A stretch of 5,165 nt of DNA. Origin: Bacillota bacterium. GTDB taxonomy: Bacteria; Bacillota; Clostridia; Oscillospirales; Oscillospiraceae. The stretch spans positions 1 to 5,165 of the forward strand of contig WQUU01000133.1 of assembly GCA_009781925.1 (NCBI GenBank). Direction: 5' to 3'. The position numbers and the translations under genes are program-made. The notes under the pieces are model-generated. The model was not told where the DNA came from. It saw only the letters and a list, made by a program, of their open reading frames with translations, and did not search any database. Shown here one piece after another: positions 1 through 4,874 of the stretch. Position 1 is the stretch's first letter, and every line of letters begins with the position of its first letter.

Positions 1-452
1 ACCGCCGCGAAAGTGGCGCTCCGGGCGGGCTCGTCCGTCAGGGAGAGGGAACCCACGCAGAGCACGCGCGTGTCGCGCAAAATTTCAAAATTGAGCTCCT
101 CCGTTTTGAGCCGGGTGTCCGCGCCGGGCTTGCGGGAGAAGGAGAAGGCGCGCTCCCCGTCGGCTGAGAGGGCCACAAAGGCCAGGGTCGTGAACACATC
201 GTCGGCCAGAACCAGCCCCTGGGTGTCGATCCCGGCGGCGTCGAAGGTCTCTCTCAGAAAGACCCCGTGCATGTCGCTGCCGACTTTGCCGAGAAAGGCG
301 GCCTTGCGCCCCAGTTTTGCCGCGGCATAGACCACGTTTGCCACCGCCCCGCCGGGGTTGCGCTCAAAGAGTTTCATGCCGTTTGGGGAGGCCCCGGCCT
401 CGGTGAAGTCGATCAGCAGTTCCCCCAGGGCTGTGATGTCATAAGTGGACAT
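1..452 (-). CDS. PfkB-family sugar kinase, fructokinase-like (partial, C-terminus missing)
   Basis: This is the N-terminal 150 residues of a ribokinase/PfkB-family kinase; the family is usually about 310-330 residues, so roughly half is cut by the left window edge. The start MSTYDITALGELLIDFT is the typical first strand, with Asp15 in the sugar-binding position. The PfkB N-terminal signature follows at about residues 33-63: PGGAVANVVYAAAKLG, then FLGKVGSDMHG. RKPGAD at 107-112 is typical of fructokinases. The family phosphorylates a sugar with ATP in the cytoplasm; fructose is the likeliest substrate, but the sequence does not prove it. The ATG at 452 is preferred because GGAGG lies 8 bases upstream; an in-frame ATG at 458 is only 2 bases from it. 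The gene has its own promoter and probably does not belong to the sporulation operon. Family assignment is firm, substrate tentative. Confidence 0.93.
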   Translation of the reverse strand, partial: MSTYDITALGELLIDFTEAGASPNGMKLFERNPGGAVANVVYAAAKLGRKAAFLGKVGSDMHGVFLRETFDAAGIDTQGLVLADDVFTTLAFVALSADGERAFSFSRKPGADTRLKTEELNFEILRDTRVLCVGSLSLTDEPARSATFAA

Positions 453-460
453 AGTCATTT

Positions 461-465
461 CCTCC
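461..465 (-). promoter_or_regulatory. Ribosome binding site of the sugar kinase
   Basis: GGAGG lies 8 bases upstream of the ATG at 452 and only 2 bases upstream of the in-frame ATG at 458. This spacing decides the start in favour of 452. Confidence 0.8.
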
Positions 466-487
466 GCAGGGTGAATGGAATATGGCC

Positions 488-516
488 ATTATATCTTATT
501 TGCGGGGGAAAAACAA
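488..516 (-). promoter_or_regulatory. Vegetative (sigma-A type) promoter for the sugar kinase
   Basis: On the minus strand a -35 box TTGTTT (516-511) and a perfect -10 box TATAAT (493-488) are separated by exactly 17 bases. Transcription would start near 481, giving a leader of about 29 bases that contains the GGAGG site. The region is AT-rich compared with its surroundings. It lies downstream of the probable operon terminator, so the kinase appears to be transcribed separately from the spoIIIA genes. No clear operator could be identified. Confidence 0.75.
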
Positions 517-549
517 TCCTATATAAAAACGAAAACGGGTGGGCTGTGT

Positions 550-583
550 AAAAAACGAGACGGGCGGGGATAGAACCCCGCCC
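550..583 (-). terminator. Probable rho-independent terminator of the spoIIIA operon
   Basis: Read on the minus strand, a perfect 8-bp stem GGGCGGGG/CCCCGCCC (583-576 with 569-562) closes a 6-base loop. It is followed after six bases by a run of six T (555-550). It lies about 60 bases after the spoIIIAH stop and upstream of the kinase promoter, which is the right place to end the operon. The six-base gap between stem and T run is longer than ideal, so efficiency is uncertain. The stem is also one unit of the paired repeat at 561-636. Confidence 0.55.
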
Positions 584-636
584 CTGCGATCCGATATTGG
601 GTATTTTCCGTAGGGTCGGGCTTTCATGCCCGGCCG
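561..636. repeat. Pair of REP-like hairpins, tetranucleotides facing inward
   Basis: Two 27-base units lie in opposite orientation, one on the minus strand (587-561) and one on the plus strand (610-636). The first starts GCAGGG and the second GTAGGG; each then forms a GC-rich hairpin with a 6-base loop (TTCTAT or TTTCAT). They agree at 20 of 27 positions. One stem pair differs in a compensating way (G-C in one, C-G in the other) and another is G-C against T-G, so pairing is kept. Unlike the three pairs inside the operon, the GTAG/GCAG ends here face each other. Confidence 0.7.
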
Positions 637-644
637 CTTAATTT

Positions 645-1295
645 TTACCCTTTGACCTCAATAATATGAATCTGTGTGGCGGTGTAATCCGTCTCCGATG
701 TGATGGCGTCCGTGATCCGGGCCACCGCCGCCTCGCTCAGGCCCTCGGCCGGGGCGGGCACCGCTACGGTCACGTCCGTATCCGTCATGAACACCACGCA
801 GTCGGTGAAGTCCTTTGCCACAAGGAGATTTTCGACCTGCGCCTCCTCCATGGTGCGGGTGGCCATGGCGGAGATCTTGTTCATGGCGTCGTCGATGACC
901 GCCTGAGTGGCGGTGTCGGAGGACGCGGCCATCTGCAGGAGTCCCAGGGACTGATCCCGGCTCTGCTGGCGGGTCAGCCGCGCCAGGGCGAAGTAGTCGG
1001 AGCCGGTGGCGCTGCTGGTGGATGTGCCGTCCGCGGTCGTGCCGCTTGCGGTCGCGCCGCCCGTGAGTGCGCTGTCCGCGCCGTCGGCCGGACTCGACGG
1101 CGCGCCGGCCGTGAGCCCTGTGCCTCCGGAACTGTCCACCGCACCCGACTGCGCCTTCATGTTGTCCTCGGCGGCAACCATTGCGCTGTCCGGCGCGCCG
1201 CCGACCTTGTTGTTGTATGACCAGTTGAGATAGACCGCGGCGGCAACAAACAGAAGCACTGTCGCGATGATAAGGTTGCGTTTCAAGTTTTTCAA
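645..1295 (-). CDS. spoIIIAH: Stage III sporulation protein AH (SpoIIIAH)
   Basis: SpoIIIAH is the mother-cell membrane protein whose extracytoplasmic ring-building domain binds SpoIIQ from the forespore and forms part of the channel between the two cells. The 216-residue product is close to the usual family length. It has a short basic N-terminus (MKNLKRN), one membrane segment at about 8-25 ending in YLNWSYNN, a long linker at 48-99, and a conserved C-terminal domain from about 100 (SDYFALARLTRQQSRDQSL, then VENLLVAKDFTDCVVFM). The linker is almost all Ala, Gly, Ser, Thr, Asp and Pro, with no basic or aromatic residue. The start is TTG at 1295, placed 8 bases after GGAGG. The ATG at 1302 is in another frame and only one base from that site. 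This is the last gene of the operon; its 5' flank holds a 107-bp inverted repeat. Confidence 0.93.
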   Translation of the reverse strand: MKNLKRNLIIATVLLFVAAAVYLNWSYNNKVGGAPDSAMVAAEDNMKAQSGAVDSSGGTGLTAGAPSSPADGADSALTGGATASGTTADGTSTSSATGSDYFALARLTRQQSRDQSLGLLQMAASSDTATQAVIDDAMNKISAMATRTMEEAQVENLLVAKDFTDCVVFMTDTDVTVAVPAPAEGLSEAAVARITDAITSETDYTATQIHIIEVKG

Positions 1296-1303
1296 ATGCC
1301 ATT

Positions 1304-1308
1304 CCTCC
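1304..1308 (-). promoter_or_regulatory. Ribosome binding site that decides the TTG start of spoIIIAH
   Basis: GGAGG ends 8 bases before TTG at 1295, the ideal distance. Starting there gives a product beginning MKNLKRN directly before the membrane segment. An out-of-frame ATG at 1302 lies one base after the site and is too close to be used efficiently. Confidence 0.75.
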
Positions 1309-1329
1309 AATTTAGATAAAGGTTCGCGG

Positions 1330-1436
1330 GTAGGGGGCGATGCCCACATCGCTCCGCACGGTTTTGTAATACGGCGTGTCTGGGTCGCCGCGCCACGGGG
1401 TCAAGGACGCGGGGCGATGAGGGCATCGCCCCCTAC
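1330..1436. repeat. 107-bp nested inverted repeat between spoIIIAG and spoIIIAH (REPIN-like)
   Basis: The ends are perfect 16-base inverted copies: GTAGGGGGCGATGCCC at 1330-1345 and its complement at 1421-1436. After one mismatch (1346/1420) the match continues for six bases (1347-1352 with 1414-1419), then across a G-T pair for four more. Each end is also a hairpin by itself: GCGATG/CATCGC around CCCA on the left and around AGGG on the right. Both outer ends begin with GTAG on their own strand. The element fills most of the 159-base gap and has no open reading frame of note. In RNA it could form one long stem or two short hairpins. Confidence 0.85.
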
Positions 1437-1454
1437 AAGATGTGGCCGCGGGTT

Positions 1455-1940
1455 TCACTTCATTTTAATCACACTGATCTTGTCGGCGCCGAGTCCCGTA
1501 AAGGCCTCCACCGCCTGGGTGACGGCCAGGCGGACGGCGGGACTGTCCGCCCCCGCGCAGACCACCGTCGCGCCCAGATATGTGGGGTAGACGTAAGTCA
1601 CATCCACGGGCGCCTGCACGCCGGAGCCCTCATTGACCACCAGCGCCCCGTCCTTTCCCTGGGCCAGCACCCGGCTTGCGCTGCTCTTCAGCGACAGCAG
1701 CACCCGCACCTGCCCCACCCCCGCGATGTCCCCCAGCGCGGCGCTGAGCCGCGCCTCCTGGTCAGCTAAGGAGAAGTCCGGCGGGTCGAGAGACCCTCCG
1801 CTGACCTGTGCCTGCGGGGCCGGACTCTTGTTTCCGCCGATGGGGACGAGAATCAGAATGAGCCCCAGGAGCAGCACCAGCAGGACGTATTTGTACTTGA
1901 GCAGGAGTTTTGGGAGATCGGCCTTACGCTTCGTTTCCAT
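1455..1940 (-). CDS. spoIIIAG: Stage III sporulation protein AG (SpoIIIAG)
   Basis: SpoIIIAG is a single-pass membrane protein whose extracytoplasmic ring-building domain forms a large ring in the outer forespore membrane. The 161-residue product has a basic cytoplasmic start (METKRKADLPKLLLKYK), a membrane segment at about 18-34, a Pro/Ser-rich spacer at 35-55, and the ring-building domain at about 58-161. Family hallmarks are EARLSAALGDIAGVGQVRVL (62-81) and the C-terminal YLGATVVCAGADSPAVRLAV (121-140) ending DKISVIKMK. It is shorter than the Bacillus subtilis protein (229 residues); much of the difference may lie in the insertion between the two conserved blocks, about 84-120 here. The ATG at 1940 overlaps the end of spoIIIAF by 17 bases, with GGAGAGG 10 bases upstream. 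Overlap and order support translational coupling. Confidence 0.93.
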   Translation of the reverse strand: METKRKADLPKLLLKYKYVLLVLLLGLILILVPIGGNKSPAPQAQVSGGSLDPPDFSLADQEARLSAALGDIAGVGQVRVLLSLKSSASRVLAQGKDGALVVNEGSGVQAPVDVTYVYPTYLGATVVCAGADSPAVRLAVTQAVEAFTGLGADKISVIKMK

Positions 1941-2415
1941 TCCAATACTGCCTCTCCGGCGCGATACCCAGTTCGGCCTCAATGGCCCTTGCCAGCGCGC
2001 CTTTTTCATCGGGACTCAGCTGCGCTGTGATGTGCGCCTCATACGGATAGAAAACCCCCTCATCACCCCACTTCGCCGTCACGGACACCGCCTCAACTTT
2101 GATCCCCAGGTCTTGTGCTTTGTCCAATATATATGCGGCGCACTCCTGTTCTATGACGTCCCGGTTGAGCTGCTTGCCGGCGTCGTTCACACTGTTCTGT
2201 ACGGCTTGGAGCTCCTCCCGGGACTGCTCCGCGTTGACGGAGAAAAGGCTGAGGTCAAAATGCAGCACCGGGGAGACCAGAGCGATCAGCATTACCACAC
2301 CGGTCACGAGCTTGAGGACATTCCGCACCCGCCCCTTCGGTGTCACAGCCAGGGCCAGCCCCGCGAGCAGCGCCGACGCCGCGAGGCCGACAATCCACTG
2401 TCCGATGGCGGCCAT
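1924..2415 (-). CDS. spoIIIAF: Stage III sporulation protein AF (SpoIIIAF)
   Basis: SpoIIIAF is a membrane component of the SpoIIIA complex with a C-terminal ring-building-like domain. The 163-residue product starts MAAIGQWIVGLAASALLAG and has two membrane segments at about 8-24 and 33-51. They are separated by the basic TPKGRVRN turn, and the second ends in LVSPVLHFD, a typical family pattern. A likely helical stretch at about 60-95 leads into a C-terminal alpha/beta domain (KVEAVSVTAKWGDEGVFYPY). B. subtilis SpoIIIAF is longer (206 residues). The ATG at 2415 has GGAGGTG 8 bases upstream. Without an overlap from spoIIIAE, and with a hairpin element just upstream, translation here probably starts independently. 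The downstream end overlaps spoIIIAG by 17 bases. Confidence 0.92.
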   Translation of the reverse strand: MAAIGQWIVGLAASALLAGLALAVTPKGRVRNVLKLVTGVVMLIALVSPVLHFDLSLFSVNAEQSREELQAVQNSVNDAGKQLNRDVIEQECAAYILDKAQDLGIKVEAVSVTAKWGDEGVFYPYEAHITAQLSPDEKGALARAIEAELGIAPERQYWNGNEA

Positions 2416-2423
2416 AGACGATA

Positions 2424-2430
2424 CACCTCC
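2424..2430 (-). promoter_or_regulatory. Ribosome binding site of spoIIIAF at the edge of a repeat element
   Basis: GGAGGTG lies 8 bases before the ATG at 2415. It abuts the boundary of the inverted repeat at 2432-2497, so a folded hairpin would leave the site exposed directly downstream of the stem. Confidence 0.75.
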
Positions 2431-2431
2431 C

Positions 2432-2497
2432 TGTAGGGGACGGATTGATCCGTTCCGATATCCCGCATAAACGGAACGGATCAATCCGTTCCCTACA
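2432..2497. repeat. 66-bp nested inverted repeat between spoIIIAE and spoIIIAF (REPIN-like)
   Basis: Two 25-base arms (2432-2456 and 2473-2497) are inverted copies with a single difference and a 16-base centre. Both outer ends read TGTAGGG on their own strand. Each arm is itself palindromic: the right arm forms a perfect 9-bp stem GGAACGGAT/ATCCGTTCC around two bases, and the left arm nearly the same with one wobble pair. The element fills most of the gap between the spoIIIAE stop and the spoIIIAF ribosome binding site. As RNA it would be a very stable hairpin without a following T run. Confidence 0.88.
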
Positions 2498-2512
2498 ATT
2501 TGATGTTGTGTA

Positions 2513-3691
2513 TTACGCCAACCCAAATCCCTTCAGGCTCGACAGAATCGAGAGAAACAGTATGGCCGCCCCCGCGCCCAGAAGGCCCATGACGAGGCCG
2601 AAGGCCGTGCCGAGGCCGGAAATAAGGCCTGTCAGCCGCGGGGACGACAGGGCCCCGGCAAGCCCCGCTGTGGCCTTATACAGCAAATAGTGCACGCCCA
2701 GGCGCAGGAAAGGCAGCAGACACACGCAGAGCACGGCCAAAAGCCCGAAAATTCCGATGGCGTTGCGCAGGAGGGAGGCCCCGGCCACGAGGGAGCCCGC
2801 CGCGTCGGAGAGGATGCCGCCCACCACCGGCAATGCGGCGGAGATGGTCGTCTTGGCGAGCTTGGCCGTCACCTGGTCGGTGGACCCGGAGATGGCGCCG
2901 GAGAGTGTCAGATAGAGCGTGAAGGCCAGCACCAGCAGCGTTAAGAGTGTCACGCAGAGCCAGCGCAGGAGTCTGACCGCTCCATCCAGAGCCGAACCGC
3001 CGAGGGCGGCGTTCGCGATGACGGCGGCGATGTAGGCGTAGACCAGGGGCAAAATGACGCTCCGGGCCGCGCTGATGAGCAGATTAAAAAAGAGCGCCGT
3101 GGCCAGGTATTTGACTGAGCCGGAGCTGAGCGCCCCCGCCGCCGTGGCGGAGGCGGCGAGGCTCGGCAGCAACACTTTTGAGAAGTCGGAGAGGGTGGTC
3201 AGCGTATTGGCCCCGAGGCCCACAAAGGCCGTGAGGTCCCCGGCGGAGACGGCGGCGATGGCCAGCCCCCCGCCCAGGGGAACAAAGTTCGGCCCGACCG
3301 CACTCTCTGTGTCCAGCATCGACTCCGCGACGCCGCAGAGCACCACGACGGCCAGGATGAGGGCCGCGCTCTTGAGTCCGGTCTGAAAGACGCCGAAAAA
3401 CTGTCCCTTGAGATAGGTTCCGATCTGCCCCAGCGCCCCGTCCAGCGAGACATTTTGCACGCCGCTGTCCCCCAGGATCTCGCTTACCTCCGGGGGGGCG
3501 TGTCCTTCGATTTGATCCACCCCGGCGGCCTGACCGAGCTCGTCCTGCACTTGCGACTGCGTGTCCGGGGCGGCCAGGGCGCGGACGGACAGCGGTAAAA
3601 AAGCCATCGTGCACAGCAAAAGGACGGCAAATCCCCGGCGTTTCGCGCCGCGCCCTTTTAAAAGGGCGCGGAGGGCAAATAAAACTTTCAC
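2513..3691 (-). CDS. spoIIIAE: Stage III sporulation protein AE (SpoIIIAE)
   Basis: SpoIIIAE is the largest membrane protein of the SpoIIIA complex, with a signal peptide and many membrane helices. The 392-residue product is close to the B. subtilis length (399). A basic start and hydrophobic core (residues 21-36) are followed by ALA-A, a likely signal-peptidase site after residue 40. A soluble segment (41-95) leads to hydrophobic stretches at about 105-122, 139-160, 173-190, 197-228, 241-263, 283-305, 311-332 and 356-383. The block around SDQVTAKLAKTTISAALPVVGG and the following SLLRNAIGIFGL is typical of the family. The start is GTG at 3691, overlapping the spoIIIAD stop as GTGA, with GGAGAG close upstream. 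A longer open frame upstream of 3691 lies inside spoIIIAD and spoIIIAC and is not used. A perfect palindrome covers codons 7-15. Confidence 0.95.
   Translation of the reverse strand: MKVLFALRALLKGRGAKRRGFAVLLLCTMAFLPLSVRALAAPDTQSQVQDELGQAAGVDQIEGHAPPEVSEILGDSGVQNVSLDGALGQIGTYLKGQFFGVFQTGLKSAALILAVVVLCGVAESMLDTESAVGPNFVPLGGGLAIAAVSAGDLTAFVGLGANTLTTLSDFSKVLLPSLAASATAAGALSSGSVKYLATALFFNLLISAARSVILPLVYAYIAAVIANAALGGSALDGAVRLLRWLCVTLLTLLVLAFTLYLTLSGAISGSTDQVTAKLAKTTISAALPVVGGILSDAAGSLVAGASLLRNAIGIFGLLAVLCVCLLPFLRLGVHYLLYKATAGLAGALSSPRLTGLISGLGTAFGLVMGLLGAGAAILFLSILSSLKGFGLA
3648..3671. repeat. Perfect 24-bp palindrome within the start of spoIIIAE
   Basis: CCGCGCCCTTTT is followed directly by its exact reverse complement AAAAGGGCGCGG. 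It begins about 17 bases inside spoIIIAE on the minus strand and spans codons 7-15, before the hydrophobic core of the signal peptide. In mRNA it could form a stem of about 10 bp with a TTAA loop near the ribosome footprint of the GTG start. Function is unknown. Confidence 0.8.
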
Positions 3692-4074
3692 GCCATCTCT
3701 CCGATCATCTGGAGTACTGTCTTGATCAGCGGCAGGGCCACATATAGGGCGCAGAAGGAGCCTGCCAGCTCCACGGAGGTGGCGATGGAACTCTGCCCCC
3801 CGTCCCGGCAGAGGTCGGAACTGAGCTTTGCCACGATGCCGATTCCCACGCACTTGAGCACCGGCAGCAATATCGCGGAACTCAGCCCCGTCATCTGCGC
3901 CGCCTGATCGACGACCTCCCGGAAGCTGGAGAAGAGATCGAGCGCCAGGCCCAGCACCAGAAAACCCACGGTGAGGGTCAGCAGCAAGGCCAGCTCCGGA
4001 CTGTTTTTTTTGAGCAGCAGAGCGAGGACAGTCCCCGCGAAGCCGATGACAGCGGCCTTGATAAGGAGTTCCAC
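3688..4074 (-). CDS. spoIIIAD: Stage III sporulation protein AD (SpoIIIAD)
   Basis: SpoIIIAD is a small polytopic membrane protein of the SpoIIIA complex and is related to SpoIIIAC. The 128-residue product is close to the B. subtilis length (133). Hydrophobic segments lie at about 3-21, 28-47, 67-84 and 102-122. Family hallmarks are the central LKCVGIGIVAKLSSDLCRDG (73-92) followed by GQSSIATSVELAG (93-105). The start is GTG at 4074, two bases after the spoIIIAC stop, and gives a first helix MELLIKAAVIGFAG like that of relatives. There is no strong ribosome binding site at normal distance (a weak AAGGGA is about 10-15 bases upstream), so it probably depends on ribosomes finishing spoIIIAC. 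The open frame extends further upstream, but that part is the spoIIIAC gene in another frame. Confidence 0.92.
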   Translation of the reverse strand: MELLIKAAVIGFAGTVLALLLKKNSPELALLLTLTVGFLVLGLALDLFSSFREVVDQAAQMTGLSSAILLPVLKCVGIGIVAKLSSDLCRDGGQSSIATSVELAGSFCALYVALPLIKTVLQMIGEMA

Positions 4075-4076
4075 AG

Positions 4077-4271
4077 CTAGAACCCAAAAAGGGATTTGAT
4101 GAGCCCGAAGAGGTCGGAGATCTCCTGCACGATGATGACCAGCACCACCACCAGCCCAGCGATGGTGACCATGAGGGCCTGCTCGTCCTTCTTCGCCTGG
4201 CTGAGCAGAAGGTTGAGCACCGCGACAAGAATCCCCACCGCGGCGATTTTGAAGATTAAGTCCACATTCAT
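4077..4271 (-). CDS. spoIIIAC: Stage III sporulation protein AC (SpoIIIAC)
   Basis: SpoIIIAC is a very small membrane protein of the SpoIIIA complex. The 64-residue product matches the usual 65-68 residues and has two membrane helices at about 5-23 and 33-50. They are joined by the charged turn SQAKKDEQA, a conserved feature of the family. It ends SDLFGLIKSLFGF. The ATG at 4271 has AGAGG 7 bases upstream. Its stop TAG is two bases before the GTG of spoIIIAD. Upstream, a 70-bp inverted repeat separates it from spoIIIAB, so it likely has independent translation initiation. Confidence 0.94.
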   Translation of the reverse strand: MNVDLIFKIAAVGILVAVLNLLLSQAKKDEQALMVTIAGLVVVLVIIVQEISDLFGLIKSLFGF

Positions 4272-4290
4272 AGGAAAACCTCTTTTGCAT

Positions 4291-4360
4291 CTGTAGGGCG
4301 CGACGCCCCCGGCGCGCCGTGTTTTACAATGCGGGCCGCCGAGGGCGTCGGCCCCTACAG
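4291..4360. repeat. 70-bp inverted repeat between spoIIIAB and spoIIIAC (REPIN-like)
   Basis: The 18-base ends (4291-4308 and 4343-4360) are inverted copies with 16 matches. Both read CTGTAGGG from the outside, and the pairing continues inward for several more bases (4310-4314 with 4337-4341). Each end also forms a short hairpin: GGGCG/CGCCC around CGA on the left and GGGC/GCCC around GTCG on the right. The centre, read on the minus strand, contains CCGCA, TTGTAA and ACGGCG in an order also found in the centre of the element at 1330-1436. The element fills most of the 96-base gap. Confidence 0.8.
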
Positions 4361-4367
4361 GGTCAAA

Positions 4368-4874
4368 TCACACCAGCGCGACCGCCAGCATCGCCGCAAC
4401 GCCGAATCCCAGTCCGATGTAGAGCTTCGCCGACGCCGGCAGGGCTGCTCTGGCCTGCGCCGCGCGCTCGCCCAATTCCGCAATCGCCCGGCTGAGCGCG
4501 GTTTCCTGCTCCCTGGCGTCAAAACGGCCCAGAACCGCGCCCAAGGGGCGCAGGGCGGCGAAATCCTCCCCGCCCAGCGGCGTCAAGGCGGGCAGCGCGG
4601 CCTCCCAAAGCTCGGAAAAGCCGGCCTCGTCCAGGCGCTCCAGTTCGTCCGAGAGCCGGGCAAAAAAGCCGCGCACGGCCGCGTTTCCCCGCTCCGACAG
4701 CAGTTTTGTAAGTTCCGGCAGGGGAGTGAGGCGCAGGGAAATCTCCCCGCGCATCTGCTCCAAAGCGGAGAGGAGGTCGGAGAGCGTGTCCGCCCGCTTT
4801 TTGAGTACCAGGTATTTTGAGATGCCCAGCGCCGCGCCGGCGGCGATGATCAGTAGCGCGCCCAGCAGTTTCAT
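4368..4874 (-). CDS. spoIIIAB: Stage III sporulation protein AB (SpoIIIAB)
   Basis: SpoIIIAB resembles the GspF-type inner-membrane platform proteins of type II secretion and is thought to work beside the SpoIIIAA ATPase. The 168-residue product matches the family length of about 170. It starts with a membrane helix (MKLLGALLIIAAGAALGISK) and has a helical cytoplasmic body from about 24 to 145. That body contains the conserved LSALEQMRGEISLRLTPLPE (35-54) and an acidic, Arg-rich second half. A C-terminal membrane helix (about 149-167) ends the protein. The ATG at 4874 overlaps the spoIIIAA stop as ATGA, with GGAG about 11 bases upstream, indicating translational coupling. The downstream gap to spoIIIAC carries a 70-bp inverted repeat. 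Confidence 0.93.
   Translation of the reverse strand: MKLLGALLIIAAGAALGISKYLVLKKRADTLSDLLSALEQMRGEISLRLTPLPELTKLLSERGNAAVRGFFARLSDELERLDEAGFSELWEAALPALTPLGGEDFAALRPLGAVLGRFDAREQETALSRAIAELGERAAQARAALPASAKLYIGLGFGVAAMLAVALV

Noticed and set aside
610..636. Second hairpin near the operon end as an additional terminator
   Set aside because: No run of T follows this stem on either strand.
666..1220. 184-codon plus-strand frame opposite spoIIIAH
   Set aside because: It is an antisense shadow with low-complexity Arg/Gly composition; no start signal or known domain was seen.
658..1302. 214-codon minus-strand frame beginning at the ATG next to the spoIIIAH ribosome binding site
   Set aside because: The translation is dominated by Arg, Gly and His. 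The overlapping frame encodes a clear SpoIIIAH, and the ATG is one base from the GGAGG site.
1330..1436. Could the nested repeat be a CRISPR unit, riboswitch or IS terminal repeats
   Set aside because: There is only one inverted pair and no regularly spaced direct repeats, no conserved riboswitch pattern, no transposase frame inside, and no target-site duplication visible at the ends.
1633..2436. 267-codon open frame on the plus strand
   Set aside because: It lies opposite spoIIIAG and spoIIIAF, has no matching ribosome binding site, and its translation is rich in Arg, Ser and Pro without a recognisable family, as expected for antisense frames in GC-rich genes.
3084..3614. 176-codon minus-strand frame
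   Set aside because: It is an alternative frame within spoIIIAE, rich in Arg, Gly and Pro, with no membrane segments and no family resemblance.
3692..4228. Upstream extension of spoIIIAE to make a 571-residue protein
   Set aside because: This part lies across spoIIIAD and spoIIIAC, which are well supported in other frames; the GTG at 3691 with its own ribosome binding site gives the family length.
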